DNA of 64,000 bases, from contig NC_087109.1 of the NCBI RefSeq assembly GCF_963855985.1, forward strand, positions 2,686,001-2,750,000. Direction: 5' to 3'. Under the pieces are notes generated by a model. It had not been told where the DNA came from and did not search any database. It saw only the letters and a list, made by a program, of their open reading frames with translations. Every line of letters begins with the position of its first letter. The stretch's first letter is position 1. The DNA is from Ostrinia nubilalis (Eukaryota > Arthropoda > Insecta > Lepidoptera > Crambidae). A program made the position numbers and the translations under genes. This document shows, in pieces, positions 58,501 through 64,000 of the stretch.

Positions 58501-58706
58501 GCTAGAGGTACAGGACATCAAAATACTCTTATGGCGGTAGTAAACCAAAATGAGGGTAGGTATTAAGTAATTTATAAAGTGGGAGGGTACTTATACCCAA
58601 GAGAATTTATGTGTCGAGTTTTGAGTCTAAATTAAGTCTGGATAACTTCCTCGCAACTTAAACTTGTGTAGTAAAAACATATGCAAATTGATGTAATAAT
58701 TGCACT

Positions 58707-58890
58707 TAAGCAAGTATTCACAAACGATGCTTGCTTAAGTGAAGCAGCAAATGGAACGCACAGCATTGAATAGGGCTCTGTGATTGGTTCGTGTGTCACC
58801 CTGTGCGTTCGCGCACACTGTGAGACCTCAATACGGGCGACAGAGCTCTAATCAACGCTGTGCGTTCAATTTGCTTCTTCACTTGCAAGC
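58707..58890. repeat. M1 MITE, two overlapping partial copies
   Basis: A reversed copy (GTATTCACAAACGATGCTTG to CAATACGGGCG) is followed directly by another fragment (GAGCTCTAATCAACGCTGTG). Confidence 0.55.
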
Positions 58891-58892
58891 AA

Positions 58893-58998
58893 CCAGGAAC
58901 TTAACCTTCACTGGTTGGGTTTTTATTGGTGGTCAAGCTGTAGATCCTGGCTACACAGGAGTTGCAGTGGTGGGAAAGAGAGGTGGGAATAGTCCCGT
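58893..58998 (+). repeat. W-family copy
   Basis: AACCTTCACTGGTTGGGTTT to GTGGGAATAGTCCCGTAAC. Confidence 0.6.
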
Positions 58999-59740
58999 AA
59001 CTACAAGTTTCAAACGAATGATTATCATTAACTAAAGTCAGTCAAACTCTATCGTTCAGGTAGAGACTTCCTAATTGGCTAAATACATCGGCCCTAAGTC
59101 GTCACTAACATAGTGTCAGCTGCTTCAAAGCAAGTGCATACTGCATAAGCAGGCGTTACCTCCATTGCAAATCTTACCCTAAAGTAAAGTGAATTTGGTT
59201 CAGTTTGCAACACGCTAACTTTAATGGACTACAACCCGGCAGGTAACTTACTTGGCTAACTTTAAGTGTGTACAATCTTGTACTTACACGTATAGGGCTT
59301 ACTTTGCCGTGCCACAGAGCGTCTGAAAGCGGTACGTCGAAGTTCCAGCCAGAAGTGTTTTTTAAACCAGCACTAAATAGTGTCTAGACAAACCTCAAGA
59401 GGATTTAAGACACTATTTAAAACAAAGATAATGTAATAATAAATAAATAAATAATAATAAAAAAAATTAAAAAAAATTAAGGGCGCACATCAGGTTTAAC
59501 TCTGTGGCATCGTAGGATTTTTTTAGCAATCTATACGTAATTTTTATTGCAAAAGAATAAAATTCAGATAATGTTTATAAAAAGCAAGTAAATGCAGGTA
59601 GGTCCTTATTTATTTATTTATTAAATTGATTAATAAAGCAGCTGAAGATGAGACATTGAATGATGAATCGATTTCCACCACTCACTCATTCAATTTCACT
59701 CCGTTCAATCATTCATTTGCTCGTTCACTTTAATACGAGC
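58999..59740. other. No gene recognised
   Basis: Includes an A-rich run near 59440-59480. No exon supported. Confidence 0.35.
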
Positions 59741-59827
59741 CAAGTACCAGACAGTCAGTTGTTGTCGAACCTCCGTCGGGAACGGACGTCTAAAATATAA
59801 AGTGATGTGAAGTGTAGTGATTGTTAT

Positions 59828-59859
59828 ATGGAGCCCTTATGCTGCTGGAACGAATACAG
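59828..59859 (+). CDS. Possible first coding exon of an unknown gene
   Basis: ATG starts a 10-codon stretch (MEPLCCWNEY) that meets the donor AG|GTCAGT at 59860. About 60 bases upstream are GACAGTCAGTTGTTGTCG, an arthropod initiator-like TCAGT, and GGAACGGACGTC, a downstream-promoter-like motif about 30 bases on. The region is not repeat-like. No second exon was found before the window ends, so this is tentative and the product is unknown. Confidence 0.25.
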
Positions 59860-60464
59860 GTCAGTACATTATTTATTTTTACGATGACCTAGTTTTTTTT
59901 ATTTGTAATTTGTAGTCCACAATTACTTTAATCTGTCCATCAAAATATGCTTGTGTTAAGAGTGAATTCACCGCAAGAGTCCAACGGCCAACAGGGATCA
60001 AATACAAAAGAATTTAAAAAATAAACCTACTGTTCTTTCTACACTGTGCCTCAAATCTCCTATATCAGAGCAGTTACGTCACTTTGACGTCATCGGTCAA
60101 GAGCTTTCGCTGATCAAGCCCCGATGACTAAAGGCTTTTTGTTCTTTGACCCCTTTTTGTGGACCAAGTGAGGCTCTCATGGGCTGGAAACAAGCACGTG
60201 TATGTATCGATCACAAAATTGCCGGGCTTTATTCAGCCTAAAGTCTTAATGTAGAGGTAAAAGGGCCCCCAGGTTTCGAGGAACATGCAAAAAGGGACAG
60301 CTATGTGGAATTACCCGTTTTTGTTCAGCTCATAATCTTAGTAAGAGGTAAAAGGGTTTCCAAGCTCCATAGAACATGCAAAAAGGGACATTCGTGTGGT
60401 TTATACAGAGTAGAGCATGCTCGTTCTTCCCATGGATATCGTAAAAAGTGAATAAGGGACAAAT

Positions 60465-60635
60465 TCGAATTCCTCCTATGTTCTTCTGATTAATTTCGTT
60501 GTCCAATGACAGTTTAACTTTCCCTCGGAACAAACTTGACCTTCACTGGTTAGGTTTTTATTGGCGGTCAAGCTGTTGATCCTGGCTACACAGGAGTTGC
60601 AGCAGTGGGAACGAGAGGTGGGAATAGTCCCGTAA
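60465..60635 (+). repeat. W-family copy
   Basis: GAATTCCTCCTATGTTCTTC to GAGGTGGGAATAGTCCCGTA. The GCGGGTCC part of the core is missing. Confidence 0.6.
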
Positions 60636-61087
60636 GGAACAAATATCCCTAAGCTTCGTGGTACGTGCAAAAACTATAGCTACATGGCTTATGGTTCCCA
60701 TAGAGTAGAATAGAACCAGTCACACTCTTCCCGTGGATGTCATAAAAGGGACGACTAAGGGAATAAAAAAGGCGACTAAAGGAAGAATATGCGACCATCA
60801 GGCAACCCCAACCCTTCTGGCGAGAGTGGAGTGTGTAGGCTAAATACATAATTATGAGTGAGACCTATCACGAGAGCTGTTAACTACCTCCCAGGTAGCG
60901 ATTTTGAAAAATATATTGCAGTTCACACAATCGCTCAAAGCACGGAACTTTTCCTTGTCGTGACAAGATCGGTTTAGATAAATTGCTTTCTCTATTGAGT
61001 GTATATGTTTTACAATACAATCCTTAAAACCGTTTCAGAAAATTGCTTCAAGAATAGAAAGCTAGACTATTCTTAAAAGCTTTTATT

Positions 61088-61270
61088 TTTATATTGTTTT
61101 AAACTATCATGGTCACTAACATAATTATTATTACAGACGGATAAATGATAGACCGATGTCTGTCCATAACATCTCACCCACAAGTTTCCTCAGTTACTCC
61201 GTGACCATGGCGCTTGCAACAGTGCCGAAATATCGGAAACTCAAAATTAAGGTACATGGTAGCTTTTATT
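61088..61270 (+). repeat. P-family repeat
   Basis: ATGGTCACTAACATAATTAT, GTGCCGAAATATCGGAAACT, then CAAAATTAAGGTACATGG, related to 29818-29970. Confidence 0.5.
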
Positions 61271-61609
61271 TTTGTTCCTACCTTTTTTCTTATTGGATTT
61301 TGTTCTATCATAAACAGCTGCCTTTATCTCCTATCTCGAAATAAAAATATGGCCGTATTTTGTCTATTTAAAAGTAAAAGTTACTCAAACACTAAAAATT
61401 AATAAAATTTCATAACAACTAACAGCAACATGAAAAATAAAAATAATAGCGTCTTTCATCAGACAGACATCTCAATAAATTACAATTAGATTTAAAGGAC
61501 ATTGTATTTCGTTTTTTATAATAACTAAGTACTTCTCAAAGGACATTGTATTTAGATTTAAAGCAGCTACTCGTAAGTACTGCTCAAAGCACACTGTATT
61601 TCCAATTAT

Positions 61610-62546
61610 TAGTGTCCGACCGAAACTAGTTTTACGACCGAAACCGAAACCGAAAACGAATTTCGGCAACGGTGTCTATTTCGGCCGAAACCGAAACCGA
61701 AACCGAAACTTCCTTACAAGGCTCATATTTTGAGGGAAAAATAAAGAAAACGTTATTATAATCAGTTACGTCTTTATTGTTTTCTCTTTAAATTGCATTA
61801 AAATTGAACTTATAAAGCGCCTTTTTCTCTAAAAGGTATCAAATTATGTAGGTATTAAAAAAGAAAAAGAGGGATTTATAGTCTAGATTTTTTTAATTAC
61901 TCGCAATATTCAGGACATCTACATAACCCGTCCCATGGTCGAGTCTTTTACCTTAATAATTTCTCAAACCAAAATTGGTAGTACGTAAGTTAGTATCTAC
62001 TGTACTTGCCACTTGGATACCTTGGTGATAAATACTAAAATGAACTTTGAAACTCTGAATCCATAATATTATCACCATGAAATGCACTATAGTCATTACT
62101 AACTACCTAATGTTTGTTTACGTATAGCATTTGCGAACCAAAAAACAAATTGGTTAGATTTTTAAACTTGATTATACTTTTATCAGTCATATTGAATATT
62201 TATTTTTATGTTTACTACCCGCTCTTATGTTATAACGACATGAAACGAGATAAAACTTACCAAATTCAAAATAAATCACTCGAAAACTCGCCACCACAAC
62301 AAAACAAAACTAACAGCAAGCAAACAAACAAGCGAGCGAATCACGACATTGGCTCTGATCGGATTCATTCACTCATTCAACGCGCCGAACATGACCGATA
62401 ACAGCGCGGAAACTCCCGAATGCACATTCGGTTTCGGTCGTAGTTTCGGCAAGTTTGCCGCCGAAAACGAAACTAAACCGAAACTCGTGTTTTTACCGAA
62501 ACTCAACCGAAAACGAAACCGAAACCGAACATTCGGTCGGACACTA
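61610..62546. mobile_element. 937-bp hAT-type non-autonomous element
   Basis: Ends TAGTGTCCGACCGAA and TTCGGTCGGACACTA; an identical CCAATTAT stands immediately outside at 61602-61609 and 62547-62554, the 8-base duplication of hAT transposons. Inside each end lies an array of CCGAAA/TTTCGG hexamers (61645-61710 and 62425-62540). The middle is AT-rich without a transposase. Confidence 0.88.
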
Positions 62547-62784
62547 CCAATTATAGTAGCTAAGTACTGCTCAAAGGACATACAGTGAAGCTATTCCAGG
62601 CATGTTCTAAACATAGTGCAGTTAATTTGCCAGTCTACTGGGCAGATTGAGATGCGATCGCAACTCAAACTTAATTAACAGAGCCAACAATGTGGAAGGA
62701 TAGCGACGGTGACTTGAATTTTAGCTTTAACTTTAACCTTAATTAGTATAAGATGGAAGCGTTATTATTATACTAATATTATAC

Positions 62785-62990
62785 TAGCACCCGCCCGCGA
62801 CTTCGTACGCGTCGACCCCGTTTTACCCCGTTTTTGAGGTTGAATTTTGCAATAATCTTAGTGAGCACCTACGTTCTAAAAGGAACCCCCATGCAAAATT
62901 TAAGACTCCTAGCACTTGTAGTTTCTGCGATTTCGTAGTGAGTGAGTTAATCAGTGACCTTTTGCTTTTATAATAAGTAGATAGACAGGG
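62785..62990 (+). repeat. Q-family dispersed repeat
   Basis: CGCCCGCGACTTCGTACGCG, ACCCCGTTTTACCCCGTTTT, CCTAGCACTTGTAGTTTCTG and a TTATAATAAGTAGATAGAC end. Confidence 0.6.
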
Positions 62991-63286
62991 TGGCCAAGGA
63001 GTTGACGTTCTAAGCTAAAAATTAGATTCTTTAAATCAAGGTGTATCCAAAGCCAAATCACCCCAAGTATGTTCTACGGCCTGTATCCAGCGCTTTCCTC
63101 CAGTTAAGCGTTAGACTTATATAATTCTTAAAGAATACATTTTAGAGCAGTAAAACCACAAGTTAAGTAATAAACACTTTGTATAATACTGATAACTAAG
63201 CAGTGACCTACTTAATAAAGTTGCGGGAAACATCCCAAGTGTTATAATTACGGCTATAAAAATGCAAGTTGTAGTTTAGAGACTTA

Positions 63287-63405
63287 GGCTGGGTTACACC
63301 ATCTTACACTAACTTTAACAAACGTCAAAAATCTGTGAAACTCCATACAAAAAGCACCGGTTATTCGTTATAGTTACGGTTAAAGTTACGTGGTGCAACT
63401 CAGCC
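63287..63405. mobile_element. 119-bp MITE, TTA target duplication
   Basis: GGCTGGGTTACACCATCTTA and TGGTGCAACTCAGCC, TTA on both sides. Inverted copy of 9774-9891. Confidence 0.75.
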
Positions 63406-64000
63406 TTAGTTCTAAGCTAGCTCACTTAACTGGCGCAACTTGAAGAATGCCTATGTTTAAGTTGGGAATTACCTGGAAAAAATAAAAAGGAATTATTAAA
63501 AACTGGACAAGTGCGAGTAGAATTGGCGCACGAAAGGTTCCGTATAAGTTGAATTGAAAACCTTGAAGAATATTAGCTCCAATACACCATAAAATTGTCA
63601 TATCAAATTTTAGTAAGCTTTTTTTGTTACAGAGGTAACATAATTACTTATTCCTACTAATCTTTCGTTACTTCAAATTCAAAACGTGTACTACCTAAGA
63701 ATTCTTGTTATAAGACAGCATTTACGTTTCACATAAAATATTACGTAAAAAAATATGATCACATAAAGAAAAATTCTTAAAGCTCATTGGTCTACATTAC
63801 TTTCTATGACTTTAACTTTTATAAATACAGCGCTTAGAAGTTAGTTTTTTTAATAAGTTGTGAAACGAATCTCTGTTGAAAAAACTGTCTTGCAAAATTG
63901 GTATTTAATAATCATCATCATTTTCCATAGGTAGTATACTCGCAAAAACAATCGTCTAATTTACACACCCACGCAAACCCAAAGGAAAAGTATAGCTACA
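63406..64000. other. No gene recognised
   Basis: AT-rich sequence to the window end; no exon supported. Confidence 0.35.

Noticed and set aside
1..64000. CRISPR arrays, operons, prokaryotic promoters
   Set aside because: None seen; exon structure and repeats are those of an insect nuclear genome.

Overview
The window is nuclear DNA from an insect, almost certainly a moth or butterfly. It is AT-rich, its genes are split into short exons with GT-AG introns, and its repeats are lepidopteran in type: a Lep1-like Helitron remnant, RTE-type LINE tails, tRNA-derived SINEs and many short palindromic DNA elements. I see no prokaryotic features and no CRISPR array. The species cannot be named from the sequence alone.

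Left part (1-9 kb). Seven minus-strand exons (8982 down to 271) encode most of a 12-helix sugar transporter of the major facilitator family, related to trehalose transporter Tret1. The first exon and the last two helices lie outside what I can see. All exon junctions agree in phase. A 5'-truncated LINE with an open 750-residue reverse transcriptase frame sits antisense in one intron, starting within about 15 bases of a splice acceptor.

Middle (17-33 kb). A cluster of four gustatory receptor (Gr) genes, called A-D here. A (minus) and B (plus) are head to head. C (plus) is a tandem copy of B. D (minus) is a diverged relative. Each has four coding exons and would make 395-403 residues. A, B and C are open. 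D is broken by one 5-base tandem duplication in exon 1. A, B and C share a two-codon upstream ORF just before the start codon, and A and B share inverted promoter arms.

Rest (9-17 kb and 33-64 kb). Nearly all repeats. The best supported are: a 520-bp TIR element split by a 3.75-kb element flanked by TTAA, which itself holds a SINE and a poly(A) retroposon with an 11-base target duplication; a 937-bp hAT-type element with a perfect 8-base target duplication; a 1.08-kb element keeping the C-terminal zinc finger of a pogo-like transposase; several MITE families flanked by TTA/TAA; and two degraded LINE reverse transcriptase genes. A possible first exon of another plus-strand gene lies near 59.8 kb.

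No operon-like cooperation is expected. The transporter and the receptor cluster are neighbours that could share a taste or nutrient context, but the sequence does not show a functional link.
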